From Frankia casuarinae (GTDB taxonomy: Bacteria > Actinomycetota > Actinomycetes > Frankiales > Frankiaceae), in assembly GCF_000013345.1 (NCBI RefSeq), contig NC_007777.1, positions 5,332,001 to 5,396,000 on the forward strand: a stretch of DNA of 64,000 nucleotides, written 5' to 3'. The translations under genes and the position numbers were made by a program. This document shows positions 48,524-57,610 of this stretch, piece after piece. The notes beneath the pieces were generated by a model, which saw nothing but the letters and a program-made list of their open reading frames with translations, made no database searches and was not told where the DNA came from. Numbering within the stretch: position 1 is the stretch's first letter; every line of letters starts with the position of its first letter.

Positions 48524-49588
48524 TCAGGACCGGCGCAGGGTCGGATCGATGAAGGCCAGCCGCTCCCGCACCTTAACCGCGAGATCCCGGAAGTCGGAGT
48601 AGCAGCGCCGCACCGCGCTCTGCGTACCGCCGAGTGCGCCGTCTCCGGCCCGCAGCTCGAACATCGGCTTACGGGCGTCGTGCGCCAGCGGGATCAGGTT
48701 CGCGTAGTGCCCCAGGGTGGCGATCTCGAAGGAACGGTCATGCGGTCCGGGGTTCCCGCTGGTGAGCACCGAGGTCGCGAACACCTCGGGAATCCGGTCG
48801 AGCCACCGGTCGTGCGCCTTCGCCGGCCGGTCGGTCCGCGTCGGCGGCTGCATCACGATGTACCCGATCGGCATCATCAGCCCGCGCGGGGCCGAGATAC
48901 GCTCGGGAATCTTCGGCAGCACCATGCCCTGCCAGGTGGAACGCCACTCCCGCAGTGTGGGGCCGAGGTTGCGCAGCCCTCGCAGCGAGAATAGGTCCGC
49001 CGTCAGTGGCATGAGCACGGTGTCGGCGGACAGCAGCGCGGCCCGGTTGATGGCCCCCAGATTGGGCCCCACGTCGATGAGCACGATCTCGGCGCCGACC
49101 GAGCGGGCACCATGGTCGATGACCCGGTGCAAAGCCGTCGTCGTACGCAGCGCCGCGATGTCCTTGCCGAGGAAGCTGTTCGGCCAGGCGGCCGACAGCC
49201 GGTCCTCGAAGACGCTCAGCTCGACGTCGCCGGGCAGCAGCCACAGACCGTCCTCGATCGTCACCGGATCGAAGAGCGTGACGTCCCCGACCCCCTCCAT
49301 GATTGGCCCGATCGCCGTCGCCATCGTCCCCGTACCGGGGACGATCCGAACCGGGCGCACGTCGAGGTCGATGATGGACTTCGGCGCGGACGACGCGGTG
49401 ACCTCCGGCTCCTCCCACAGCTGGGTCAGCTCGTCCTCGTCGAGGAACTGGGCGGTCAGGTTCGCCTGCGGATCGAGATCGACCGCGAGCACCCGGTGAC
49501 CCATGCGCTGCAGCATGTGCGCCAGGTGGTAGGCGAGGGTCGTCTTACCGACGCCGCCCTTGTTGTTGAACAAGGCCATCGTGATCAT
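48524..49588 (-). CDS. ParA/Soj-family ATPase (orphan)
   Basis: A 354-residue MinD/ParA-type ATPase. The deviant Walker A KGGVGKTT is at 10-17, followed by VDLDPQANLT and the Walker B VLIDVGPNLGAINR. Such proteins segregate chromosomes or plasmids or position cell complexes. No ParB gene or parS-like site is adjacent, so it is probably an orphan with its own task or a relic of an integrated replicon. ATG 49588 is preceded by a few weak purines only. Confidence 0.88.
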   Translation of the reverse strand: MITMALFNNKGGVGKTTLAYHLAHMLQRMGHRVLAVDLDPQANLTAQFLDEDELTQLWEEPEVTASSAPKSIIDLDVRPVRIVPGTGTMATAIGPIMEGVGDVTLFDPVTIEDGLWLLPGDVELSVFEDRLSAAWPNSFLGKDIAALRTTTALHRVIDHGARSVGAEIVLIDVGPNLGAINRAALLSADTVLMPLTADLFSLRGLRNLGPTLREWRSTWQGMVLPKIPERISAPRGLMMPIGYIVMQPPTRTDRPAKAHDRWLDRIPEVFATSVLTSGNPGPHDRSFEIATLGHYANLIPLAHDARKPMFELRAGDGALGGTQSAVRRCYSDFRDLAVKVRERLAFIDPTLRRS

Positions 49589-49775
49589 GAAAAGCCCCGG
49601 CCGCGATCCCCACGTCGCCCGCGCGCCGCCTCACCCCAGTTGTCCCTGTTGTCCAACACGGCAGACATTGTCGCGCTAGCCGGAAACCTCAGAAGAAGCC
49701 CGCCCCGTCGCGGGTCCCGCCGGCCCCCGACCCGGGACACCGAGCGGCCGGCCGGTCAGTCCGAGAAAGCGCCGG

Positions 49776-50630
49776 TCATTCCCAGGGGGCGAGGGTGGGC
49801 CAGTCCGGCCGGCCCGGATCCCGGCCGGCGAGCCAGCGCAGCGTCGGCCTGGTAGGCGCGTCGACGACCACGCGCCGCTGCCCGCGACCGACGGCGGTCG
49901 ACGGCCGGTCCCCCGGCGCCAGCACGACGGTGATCTCCGGGGGTACTCGGGCCGGCAGCCCGCGCAGGGTCCACTCCCATTCGGCCTGGACGTAGGCCGG
50001 GCTCAGGTCCGCCCAGCCGGGACCGCCGAGATCGGCAAGATCGAGGTCGACGAGGTGTATCTCGGTCTCCCGCCAGCGGAGGAAGACCAGATCGGCAAGG
50101 GTCGTCAGGCCATAGGTGGCGGTGTGCCCGAGACCCGTGCGCCAGACGTCGACCTGCACGCCGTCCCAGGCCCGCTCCAGCCGGGTCACCGCGGCCACCA
50201 GGTCGTCGCGGACGTGCGCGGCGGGCAGATCGCGACCGGCGGCGATGCCGTCCTCCCGCTGCCGCGCGCCCCCGGGATACTGGGCCCGGATCCCACCGGC
50301 CCGGGCGGCTTCGACCATGCCGGTGTGACCGTCCGCGTTGCGGGCCAGGTGGGTGAGCAGATGACCGACCGTCCAGCCCGGCAGGCCCAACGGACGGCGC
50401 ACGACGACGTCGTCCAGCCGGCCGGCCACCTCCAGCAGACGCCGATGGGCCGCCGCGCATCCGGCGAGCCGATCGTGCGGAACCACCGAGGGGAGGTAGG
50501 AGGGACCGGACGGCGGCGACGTGTCGATGCTCGACTCCTGAGCGATGCTCACGCCCGCCCCGGGGTCGGCATCGGCTCCCGCGCCGGGAACGAGGGCGTC
50601 GGACGGTCGAGACGAGGTCGGGGTGGTCAT
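49776..50630 (-). CDS. Maleylpyruvate-isomerase-family (mycothiol-dependent type) protein
   Basis: A 284-residue member of the DinB/MDMPI superfamily. After a ~50-residue Ser/Pro/Asp-rich leader, the N-terminal helical bundle carries LGLPGWTVGHLLTHLARNAD with the metal-binding His, and HLVDLDLADL later supplies further ligands. Enzymes of the family use mycothiol to isomerise or conjugate substrates. I start at ATG 50630; the longer frame lacks a ribosome site. It is a single gene near the ergothioneine locus, with no proven link. Confidence 0.8.
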   Translation of the reverse strand: MTTPTSSRPSDALVPGAGADADPGAGVSIAQESSIDTSPPSGPSYLPSVVPHDRLAGCAAAHRRLLEVAGRLDDVVVRRPLGLPGWTVGHLLTHLARNADGHTGMVEAARAGGIRAQYPGGARQREDGIAAGRDLPAAHVRDDLVAAVTRLERAWDGVQVDVWRTGLGHTATYGLTTLADLVFLRWRETEIHLVDLDLADLGGPGWADLSPAYVQAEWEWTLRGLPARVPPEITVVLAPGDRPSTAVGRGQRRVVVDAPTRPTLRWLAGRDPGRPDWPTLAPWE

Positions 50631-50854
50631 GGTTCTACGGTGCCTCCCCACGCCACCACACGCCAGGTCAAGCCTTCTGCCAGCGTCTTTACCCGCAGAT
50701 TCCTTATAGTCGGCACACTCCACGCTCGAGATCCACGCCGCGCCCGACGCTCCCTCAATGGCCGACGTAACGCGGTGGAAACAGCTCCGAGCGAAAATAC
50801 CCAGAGGAAGATACGGAAAGCATGCACACGGATACCCGACGGAAGGATGAGCGG

Positions 50855-51202
50855 ATGTTCACGACTCCTCGCTTCCTGCAGGGCATTGTCCCCTTCGAGG
50901 GCAAAGGTCTGGATGTTCCGATTTCGCTTGGCTCGTCGTTCAGCTACGTCGTCCCAGCCGGCATCACCGCCCAGCCGCTCTACTTTCGGGGCGGTAACTC
51001 GACGGACGAGCTGATCTGCCCGATCCTCCTGCGGAACGGGATTCCCATGCGCTTCTTCCCGATCGGAGCACGGGGTTCAATCCACGTGCCGCTGCGCGTC
51101 GTCGAGGATTTGGTACCGGAGACGCACATCGAGCTGCACCTCGCCGCCCCGACCGGGCTGGTCGGCACCCTGGTCGTCGACGTGGGCCTAGTCGAGCTCT
51201 GA
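50855..51202 (+). CDS. Conserved-looking protein of unknown function
   Basis: A 115-residue protein (126 if ATG 50822 is used). It is rich in predicted beta strands: SYVVPAGITAQPLYFRGGNS, then MRFFPIGARGSIHVPLRVVE and a final VGTLVVDVGLVEL. No Cys pair, signal or membrane helix. I sense it is an actinobacterial family of unknown role but cannot name it. AAGGA lies 8 bases before ATG 50855, which decides the start. Confidence 0.6.
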   Translation: MFTTPRFLQGIVPFEGKGLDVPISLGSSFSYVVPAGITAQPLYFRGGNSTDELICPILLRNGIPMRFFPIGARGSIHVPLRVVEDLVPETHIELHLAAPTGLVGTLVVDVGLVEL

Positions 51203-51281
51203 GGCCCTGAGCTGGAAGCTTTGACGGGCTGACACCTCGGGCACCTCGGGCCGGGGTGGCAGCCCGGCCTTGCCGCGGACC

Positions 51282-51428
51282 TCAGCGCCCGCCGGCCGGG
51301 GCGCCCGCCGCGGAGGTCGCCTCCCGCCAGAGGTCGATCTCCTCCTTGCCCCTGCCGCGGCGCCGGACGGCGGTCAGCGCGGCTCCGGCGCTCGCCAGTA
51401 GAGCCAGCACGGTCACCTTGCGAACCAT
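51282..51428 (-). CDS. DLW-39 family protein
   Basis: A 48-residue actinobacterial micro-protein: a hydrophobic N-terminal helix (VTVLALLASAGAALTA), a basic patch RRRGRGK and the diagnostic EEIDLWREAT. The family is nearly universal in actinobacteria, often near gyrA; function unknown, probably a membrane-anchored peptide. GAAGGAG precedes ATG 51428 by 6 bases. Confidence 0.85.
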   Translation of the reverse strand: MVRKVTVLALLASAGAALTAVRRRGRGKEEIDLWREATSAAGAPAGGR

Positions 51429-51529
51429 CTCGTCTCCTTCGTAGGCCACCTTCACCCAACGGTATCCCGCCCGCCGGCACCGTGGTCGGACCGGGTCGCA
51501 TCGTCCTGATCAACGTCACTGCGAACCGA

Positions 51530-52369
51530 TCAACGCCGCAGCAGGCCACGCAGCCGGGATCGGGCCGGCCAGGACGGCGGGGGTCCCGACACCGCATAGG
51601 CCGGGAACACCCGCCCGGCCACGTCGACCAGCATCGCCACGTCGATGGGCCGAAGCACGACCCCGGCGGAGAGCACGTAGTCGGCCACCCCGGTGGTGGG
51701 CAGCAACAGCACGCCCTCGACGAGGGCCAAGCCGGCGGGAAGATCCGCGCGGGCGAAGGCTACGACCGGCTGGACCTCCAGCTGCCAGCCCGCCGGCAGT
51801 TCCGCGAGGAGCTGCGCGGTGGCCTCCTCGCCCATCCACGCGACCAGCCCCAGCATCGCCCGCAATGGAACCTTGCCGGCCCAGACCCCGGCGGTGTTCT
51901 GGCGGATCGGTCCCGGATGGGCGTCGGTCTCGATCACCCAGGCCCCGGATGGCCCGATGACGAGATGGTCGATATTGCCGGCCGAGTCGGCCAGCGCACG
52001 GTCGTGCAGGACGGTGTAGCCGGCCCGGGCCAGACGGTCCAACGCCCGTGCGGTGCTGCGTTCGGCCTCCGCGTCCTCGCGCCAGGCCTCGATCTCCGGC
52101 GGGGACCGGAGAAACCGGGTCGCCGCGACGAGGACCACCACGACGGCCGAGATGATCGCGAGCTGCACGGCCACGAGCGCGGGCAGCCCGGCCAGGAGGA
52201 TGACCACGGCGACGACGAGGGTGACGGCACCCGCCGTGGCCCCGGCGACGGCCATCGCCCGCCGTTTATGATCGCTGCGCTCGGCGACGTAGAGCTGCTT
52301 GCGCCGCAGGTACTCGGCCATGGCCGAACGTCCCGCTGACTGCCGATCGGACACGTCCGCGGTCACCAC
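51530..52369 (-). CDS. NERD-domain membrane protein
   Basis: A 279-residue protein with two adjacent membrane helices at about 40-85, then a NERD (nuclease-related) domain at about 105-225 (SAGNIDHLVIGPSGAWVIET). The rest is a short C-terminal region with a basic end. NERD proteins with membrane helices are common in actinobacteria; their function is unknown. Several GTG starts (52369, 52366, 52354) are possible behind GGGAG. It is divergent from egtA. Confidence 0.8.
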   Translation of the reverse strand: MVTADVSDRQSAGRSAMAEYLRRKQLYVAERSDHKRRAMAVAGATAGAVTLVVAVVILLAGLPALVAVQLAIISAVVVVLVAATRFLRSPPEIEAWREDAEAERSTARALDRLARAGYTVLHDRALADSAGNIDHLVIGPSGAWVIETDAHPGPIRQNTAGVWAGKVPLRAMLGLVAWMGEEATAQLLAELPAGWQLEVQPVVAFARADLPAGLALVEGVLLLPTTGVADYVLSAGVVLRPIDVAMLVDVAGRVFPAYAVSGPPPSWPARSRLRGLLRR

Positions 52370-52707
52370 CTCCCGGCGCCGTCACGACGCCGTTGCGCTC
52401 GGCGTTGTCTCCGGGTCCGGAACCGGCTCCGCCGTCAGCCAATCACGGCGCGCTGCCGACTCCCGGTCCGTCCCGGTCCGTCCCGGCCACCATTCCATCG
52501 AATACACAACAGCGACAGGGTCAAGGGCGTGGAATATGCGAGGGAGAAGAACGTTGGAAACACATCTATACCACCCATCGGCGAGACGGCCGAGGCGACA
52601 CCGGGTACGGCGGCCGGGTAGGGGGCCGGCGGCGCAGGGGAGAACCCACCGGAGGCCGCCGTCGGGCGCGGTGTCGAACAGTTGCAGTGCCGGAGAGGAG
52701 CCACAGG
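52370..52707. other. Divergent promoter region before egtA
   Basis: About 340 bases between the NERD gene and egtA. No gene, riboswitch or strong hairpin recognised. Confidence 0.4.
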
Positions 52708-54216
52708 ATGCCACGCCACGTGACACCCGAGGGGATCCGGAATGACGAGCCGCAGCCACCACACCCTCACTCACAGCCGCAGCGGCGGGCGATCGACACC
52801 GACCAGGTATGGGCCTTCGCGGCCGGCTGCGTCACGCCGGTCCACGGGACAGGCGATGAGGCGGCCTACGGGAACGACCGCGGGAACGACCGCAAGGGCA
52901 TCCGGGGGAACGACCGCAAGGACACCCGGGGAAACGGTGGCCCGACGGTACCGGGAGGATGCGTCGGCATCGAGACGGAGTGGCTGATCGTCGACACGCA
53001 GGCAGTCCACTGTCTGATCCCGCCGGCCCGCACGCTGGCGTCCCTCGCCCGGATTCCCGGGACCACCCCGGGTCCCGGCGGGCCGGTCCTGCCCGGGGGC
53101 AGCCGCATCACCTTCGAGCCCGGCGGCCAACTGGAGCTGTCCGGGCCGCCGGCCGAGCTCACCGCGGCCGTGCGGGCGAGCTCCGCCGATCTGAACCTGG
53201 TCCGCTCCGCCCTGGCGGTCGACGGCCTGGCCCTCGTCGGCATGGGGGTCGATCCCCTGCGCGTCGGGATGCGGCAGACCACCGCGTCCCGATACGCGGC
53301 GATGGAGGAGCATTTCCGGACCGGGGGCGGGGCGTCCGGCACGGTGATGATGTACTCGACCGCCTCCGTCCAGGTCAACCTGGACCTCGGCGGCTCGCCT
53401 GCCGAGGCGGCGCGGCGGTTCCAACTCGTCCACGCTCTCGGCCCGGTCCTCACCGCCCTGTTCGCCGCCTCACCCGCGTACGCCGGCCGCCGGACCGGAT
53501 GGCGGTCGACCCGCCAGGCGGTGTGGGACGGCATCGACGCGAGCCGAACCCGGCCCGTCGCGGCCGCTCTCACGGCCCCGGGGTCCGGGGACACCGAGCC
53601 CGATCTCGTCGACCTGTGGGCGCGGTACCTGCTCGACGCCAAGCTGATGATGGTCGAGAATCCCGCCAGGGCCGGCAACCCCGAAGACGATCATCATTTC
53701 GTCCCGGTCCGGGACGACTCAACCTTCGGGGACTGGCTCGCCGGCCGCGGCCCGGTCACCCGTCCCCCGACCCGCGAGGATCTCTCCTACCATGCGACCA
53801 CGGTGTTCCCCCCGGTCCGACCGCGTGGCTGGTGGGAACTGCGCTACCTCGACGCGCAACCGGGTGACGGCTGGCAGGCTGCCGTCGCGATGCCGACGGT
53901 ACTGCTTGACGACCCGGTCGCCGCGGACGGAGCGTTCGAGGCGTGCCTGGCCGTCGCGCATCGCTGGCCGGCCGCGGCGATGCTCGGCATGGCCGACGAG
54001 CCCCTGCGACGCGCGGCGGTGCGCTGCGTCGACCTGGCCGTGAGCGCCCTGCGCCGCGGCGGCGCGACCGATCTCGCCGAGACGGTCGAGTCGTTCGCCG
54101 GGCGCTACCTCGACCGCGGCCGATGTCCGGCCGACGAACTGACCGAACGACTTCTCGCGATCGGCCCGGCCGGTCTGCTGCGTGAGGAGGCCCACCGGTG
54201 CGTCTCACTCGTCTGA
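52708..54216 (+). CDS. egtA: EgtA, gamma-glutamylcysteine synthetase
   Basis: First enzyme of ergothioneine synthesis: joins glutamate and cysteine to the thiol donor used by EgtB. 502 residues of the GCS2/EgtA fold, with GIETEWLIVD (about residue 90), FEPGGQLELSGPP and MMYSTASVQVNLDLG. Residues ~50-80 are a low-complexity insert of GNDRK/GIRGNDRK units. ATG 52708 is right after GAGAGGAGCCACAGG. It overlaps egtB by 19 bases, so the operon is tightly coupled. Confidence 0.93.
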   Translation: MPRHVTPEGIRNDEPQPPHPHSQPQRRAIDTDQVWAFAAGCVTPVHGTGDEAAYGNDRGNDRKGIRGNDRKDTRGNGGPTVPGGCVGIETEWLIVDTQAVHCLIPPARTLASLARIPGTTPGPGGPVLPGGSRITFEPGGQLELSGPPAELTAAVRASSADLNLVRSALAVDGLALVGMGVDPLRVGMRQTTASRYAAMEEHFRTGGGASGTVMMYSTASVQVNLDLGGSPAEAARRFQLVHALGPVLTALFAASPAYAGRRTGWRSTRQAVWDGIDASRTRPVAAALTAPGSGDTEPDLVDLWARYLLDAKLMMVENPARAGNPEDDHHFVPVRDDSTFGDWLAGRGPVTRPPTREDLSYHATTVFPPVRPRGWWELRYLDAQPGDGWQAAVAMPTVLLDDPVAADGAFEACLAVAHRWPAAAMLGMADEPLRRAAVRCVDLAVSALRRGGATDLAETVESFAGRYLDRGRCPADELTERLLAIGPAGLLREEAHRCVSLV

Positions 54217-55661
54217 CCCGGTCCCCGGCATCCCTGGCATCCCCAGCCGCCCCGGCCGACCGGGAGACCGCCGCCGACCAGGATGCGAAGCCGATCCGGG
54301 AGGCGAAGCCGATCACCGCCGACACCGTCGCCGACGCCCTGCGGACCGCACGCCAGCGTTCACTCACGTACACCGACATCGCCGCGGAGGATCTCCTCCG
54401 CCAGCACTCGCCGCTGATGTCCCCGCTGGTCTGGGACCTCGCCCACGTCGGCAACTACGAGGATCTCTGGCTGGTGCGCGCGCTGGCCGGCGGCACCGGG
54501 ACGCGGCCGGGGCTCGACGACATCTACGACGCGTTCCGGCACAGCCGCGCGAGCCGCAGCCGGCTGGCCCTGCTCGGCCCCGCCGAGACCAGGGCGTACC
54601 TGCACGAGGTCCGCGGCCGCACTCTCGACCTCCTCGACCGGTTCGGACCCGACCGGTTCGGACCGATGGCTGGCGCCGGCGCGGAAACCGCTGCCGTACC
54701 GGAGCGGGAACGACTGCTCGCCGACGGCTTCGTCTACGGCATGGTCGTGCAGCACGAGCACATGCACGACGAAACGATGCTCGCCACGCACCAGCTCCGC
54801 CAGGGACCGCCGGTACTTGCTCCCGGCGCGGCGCCACCGCCCGGCCGCCGGGTGCCGCGGCCGGAGGTCCTCGTGCCGGGCGGCGAGTTCACCCTCGGCA
54901 CCAGTATCCATCCCTGGGCCTTCGACAACGAGGATCCCGCCCACCGCGTCCACCTCCCCGCGTTCTGGATCGACACCCTCCCCGTCTCCAACCGGGCGCA
55001 GATCGCCTTCATCGACGCCGGCGGATACGACGACGAGCGGCTCTGGTCGGCGGCGGGATGGGAATGGCGCCAGACGGAGGGCCTGAGCGCGCCCGCGTTC
55101 TGGTGGCGCGAGGGCGGCACCTGGCTGCGCCGCCGGTTCGGCCGGGTCGAGCCGGTTCCCCTCGACGAGCCGGTCCAGCACGTGTGCTGGTACGAGGCCG
55201 AGGCGCATGCCCGCTGGGCCGGCAGGCGGCTACCGACCGAGGCCGAGTGGGAGAAGGCCGCCGCCTACGACCCGGTCACCGGACGTTCACGGCGGTATCC
55301 GTGGGGGGACACCGATCCGACTCCGGAGCGTGCCAATCTGGGCAACTGGACGAGCGGCCCGGCCCCGCTGGGGGCCTATCCCGCGGGCGCGAGTCCCTGC
55401 GGAGCCGAACAGATGATCGGGGACGTCTGGGAATGGACGGCGAGCGGGTTCACGCCGTACCCGGGCTTCGTGTCTTACCCCTACCGGGAGTACAGCGAGG
55501 TCTTCTTTCCGAAGGCCGGGCGGGAGTCGTCCTTCCGCGTCCTGCGCGGAGGCAGCTGGGCGACGGACGCCGTCGCCGTCCGCGCCACGTTCCGGAACTG
55601 GGACTACCCGATCCGCCGGCAGATCTTCGCCGGATTCCGGCTGGCCCGCGACGCCGGGTGA
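54198..55661 (+). CDS. egtB: EgtB, hercynine sulfoxide synthase
   Basis: Non-haem iron enzyme (487 residues) that adds gamma-Glu-Cys to hercynine with O2. The DinB-like N-terminal domain has the iron motif HEHMHDE; the C-terminal FGE/sulfatase-modifying domain shows VPGGEFTLGT, RLPTEAEWEKAA and VLRGGSWATD. GTG 54198 has AGGAGG about 8 bases upstream inside egtA. The N-terminal ~35 residues are low-complexity. Confidence 0.95.
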   Translation: MRLTRLTRSPASLASPAAPADRETAADQDAKPIREAKPITADTVADALRTARQRSLTYTDIAAEDLLRQHSPLMSPLVWDLAHVGNYEDLWLVRALAGGTGTRPGLDDIYDAFRHSRASRSRLALLGPAETRAYLHEVRGRTLDLLDRFGPDRFGPMAGAGAETAAVPERERLLADGFVYGMVVQHEHMHDETMLATHQLRQGPPVLAPGAAPPPGRRVPRPEVLVPGGEFTLGTSIHPWAFDNEDPAHRVHLPAFWIDTLPVSNRAQIAFIDAGGYDDERLWSAAGWEWRQTEGLSAPAFWWREGGTWLRRRFGRVEPVPLDEPVQHVCWYEAEAHARWAGRRLPTEAEWEKAAAYDPVTGRSRRYPWGDTDPTPERANLGNWTSGPAPLGAYPAGASPCGAEQMIGDVWEWTASGFTPYPGFVSYPYREYSEVFFPKAGRESSFRVLRGGSWATDAVAVRATFRNWDYPIRRQIFAGFRLARDAG

Positions 55662-55691
55662 CGAACGAGCACGCGTGCGAAGGAGACCTCG

Positions 55692-56429
55692 GTGTGCCGG
55701 CACCTCGCCTGGATCGGAACGCCACGGACCCTGGCGGGGCTGACCTTGGAGCGTCCGTACAGCCTGCTGCGCCAGTCGTGGTCGCCGAGGCGGATGCGCC
55801 ACGGCACGGTGAACGCCGACGGGTTCGGAGTCGGCTGGTACGCCCCGGCGCTGCGGGCGGCGCCGGCCCGGTTCCGCCGGGCCGTGCCGATGTGGACGGA
55901 CGCCTCGTACGCCTCGATCGCCGGCGCGGTCGCCTCCGGCTGCGTGCTGGCGGCCGTGCGTAGCGCCACCGTCGGCATGCCGATCGAAGAAAGCGCGACG
56001 GCTCCCTTCACCGACGGCCACCGGCTGCTCAGCCACAACGGCCGGGTCGACCCGGTGGCCGTCCGGCGGATGCTGCGCGACCGGCCCGACGCTCCGGTCC
56101 CGGACTCGACGTGCGACTCCGCGCTGCTCGCCGCGCTGGTGTGGGAGCACGCCGGGAAGCGTCCACTCGCCGAGGCGGTCGCCGAGGTCGTGCTGTCGCT
56201 GGACGCGGCGGGTTCGGGCGAGCGGGCCCGGCTGAACCTGCTGGTGGTGGATGGAACCCAGATCGTGGCGACCGCCTGGCGGGACAGCCTGTCATACCGG
56301 AGGGAGAAGGATGGAGTCCTGGTCGCAAGCGAACCAGACGATGACGAACCGGGCTGGGTGGACGTTCCGGACCATCACCTCCTGGTAGCCGACACACATC
56401 AAGTCACTCTTCGTAACATGATCTCCTAG
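55692..56429 (+). CDS. egtC: EgtC, gamma-glutamyl-hercynylcysteine sulfoxide hydrolase
   Basis: Class II glutamine-amidotransferase-type hydrolase (245 residues) that removes glutamate from the EgtB product. The nucleophile Cys2 follows the start Met (MCRHLAWIG), and NADGFGVGWY and the SHNGRV block are standard. The start is GTG 55692; the Cys at position 2 fixes it. Confidence 0.94.
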   Translation: MCRHLAWIGTPRTLAGLTLERPYSLLRQSWSPRRMRHGTVNADGFGVGWYAPALRAAPARFRRAVPMWTDASYASIAGAVASGCVLAAVRSATVGMPIEESATAPFTDGHRLLSHNGRVDPVAVRRMLRDRPDAPVPDSTCDSALLAALVWEHAGKRPLAEAVAEVVLSLDAAGSGERARLNLLVVDGTQIVATAWRDSLSYRREKDGVLVASEPDDDEPGWVDVPDHHLLVADTHQVTLRNMIS

Positions 56430-56472
56430 ATCAGTTACCGTGGGTTGCACCACGTTGATGGAGGGTACATCC

Positions 56473-57552
56473 ATGACACCAAGGACTCCGACAACCACCC
56501 GAGCGGATGATGCCGTCCCTGAGGGGACGGGCGCGAACGGCACGGCGGAGATCCCGTTCCCGGGCCTCTCCGTCGACCGCCACCTGCACGAGTCGGATCG
56601 CGCCGTCACGCTGGCCCGCGACGTGCTCGCCGGCCTCACCGCGAGCCCCCGCGAGCTGCCGCCGAAGTGGTTCTACGACACCACCGGCGGCATGCTGTTC
56701 GACAAGATCACCCGGTTGGCGGAGTACTACCCGACCCGGCGGGAACGGGCCATCCTGGTCAGTTACGCCGACGAGATCGCGGCTGCCTGTCCGGCCGACA
56801 CCCTCGTCGAGCTGGGATCGGGAACCTCCGACAAGACCAGGCTGCTGCTCGACGCGCTGCGGGCGGCCGGCAACCTCCGCCGTTTCATCCCCTTCGATGT
56901 CGACGAGGCGGCCCTGGTGCGGGCAGGTCGCGGAATCCTCACCACCTACCCGGGGCTCTCCGTGGCGGCCGTGGTCGGGGACTTCGAACGGCATCTGCAC
57001 CAGTTGCCCCGAGGTGGCCATCGGTTGCTCGCCTTCCTCGGCGGCACGGTCGGCAATCTGCGCCCTGCGCAGCGGCAGAACCTCCTCCGTACGCTGCGCG
57101 AGCAGGCCGAGAGCTCCGACGCCCTACTACTGGGAACGGACCTCGTCAAGGACGTCGACCGCCTCGTCGCCGCGTACGACGACGGTGCCGGGGTCACCGC
57201 CGCTTTCAACCGCAATGTGCTGACGGTGATCAACCGGGAACTCGGGGGCGACTTCGACATCCGCGGATTCGCGCATGTGGCGGTCTGGAACGCCGAGAAC
57301 TCCTGGATCGAGATGCGGCTACGTTCCGTTCGGGAGCAGCGCGTCTCGATCGCGACCCTCGCCGTTACGGTCGACTTCCAACCGGGGGAGGAGATCCTCA
57401 CCGAGATCAGCGCTAAGTTCACCCTGGACGGCATCGCCTCGGAGCTTGCGCTGGCGGGCTGGGCGGTGGCGCGGCAGTGGACGGATCCCGATGGGGATTT
57501 TGCCGTGACGCTCGCGACGCCGTCGTCCGCCCCCGCCGCCGTCCCGGTCTGA
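56473..57552 (+). CDS. egtD: EgtD, L-histidine N-trimethyltransferase
   Basis: SAM-dependent enzyme (359 residues) that makes hercynine from histidine, the first committed step. PPKWFYDTTGGMLFDKIT, LVELGSGTSDKT and FLGGTVGNL are diagnostic. ATG 56473 is favoured by GGAGGG 7 bases upstream. egtE (the PLP lyase) is not next to it in this window; another desulfurase could take its place. Confidence 0.95.
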   Translation: MTPRTPTTTRADDAVPEGTGANGTAEIPFPGLSVDRHLHESDRAVTLARDVLAGLTASPRELPPKWFYDTTGGMLFDKITRLAEYYPTRRERAILVSYADEIAAACPADTLVELGSGTSDKTRLLLDALRAAGNLRRFIPFDVDEAALVRAGRGILTTYPGLSVAAVVGDFERHLHQLPRGGHRLLAFLGGTVGNLRPAQRQNLLRTLREQAESSDALLLGTDLVKDVDRLVAAYDDGAGVTAAFNRNVLTVINRELGGDFDIRGFAHVAVWNAENSWIEMRLRSVREQRVSIATLAVTVDFQPGEEILTEISAKFTLDGIASELALAGWAVARQWTDPDGDFAVTLATPSSAPAAVPV

Positions 57553-57610
57553 ACCCGTCCCGGTCCGAACCAGGCCCGGTCCGAACCAGGCCCGCCCGGA
57601 CGCCGCCTCA

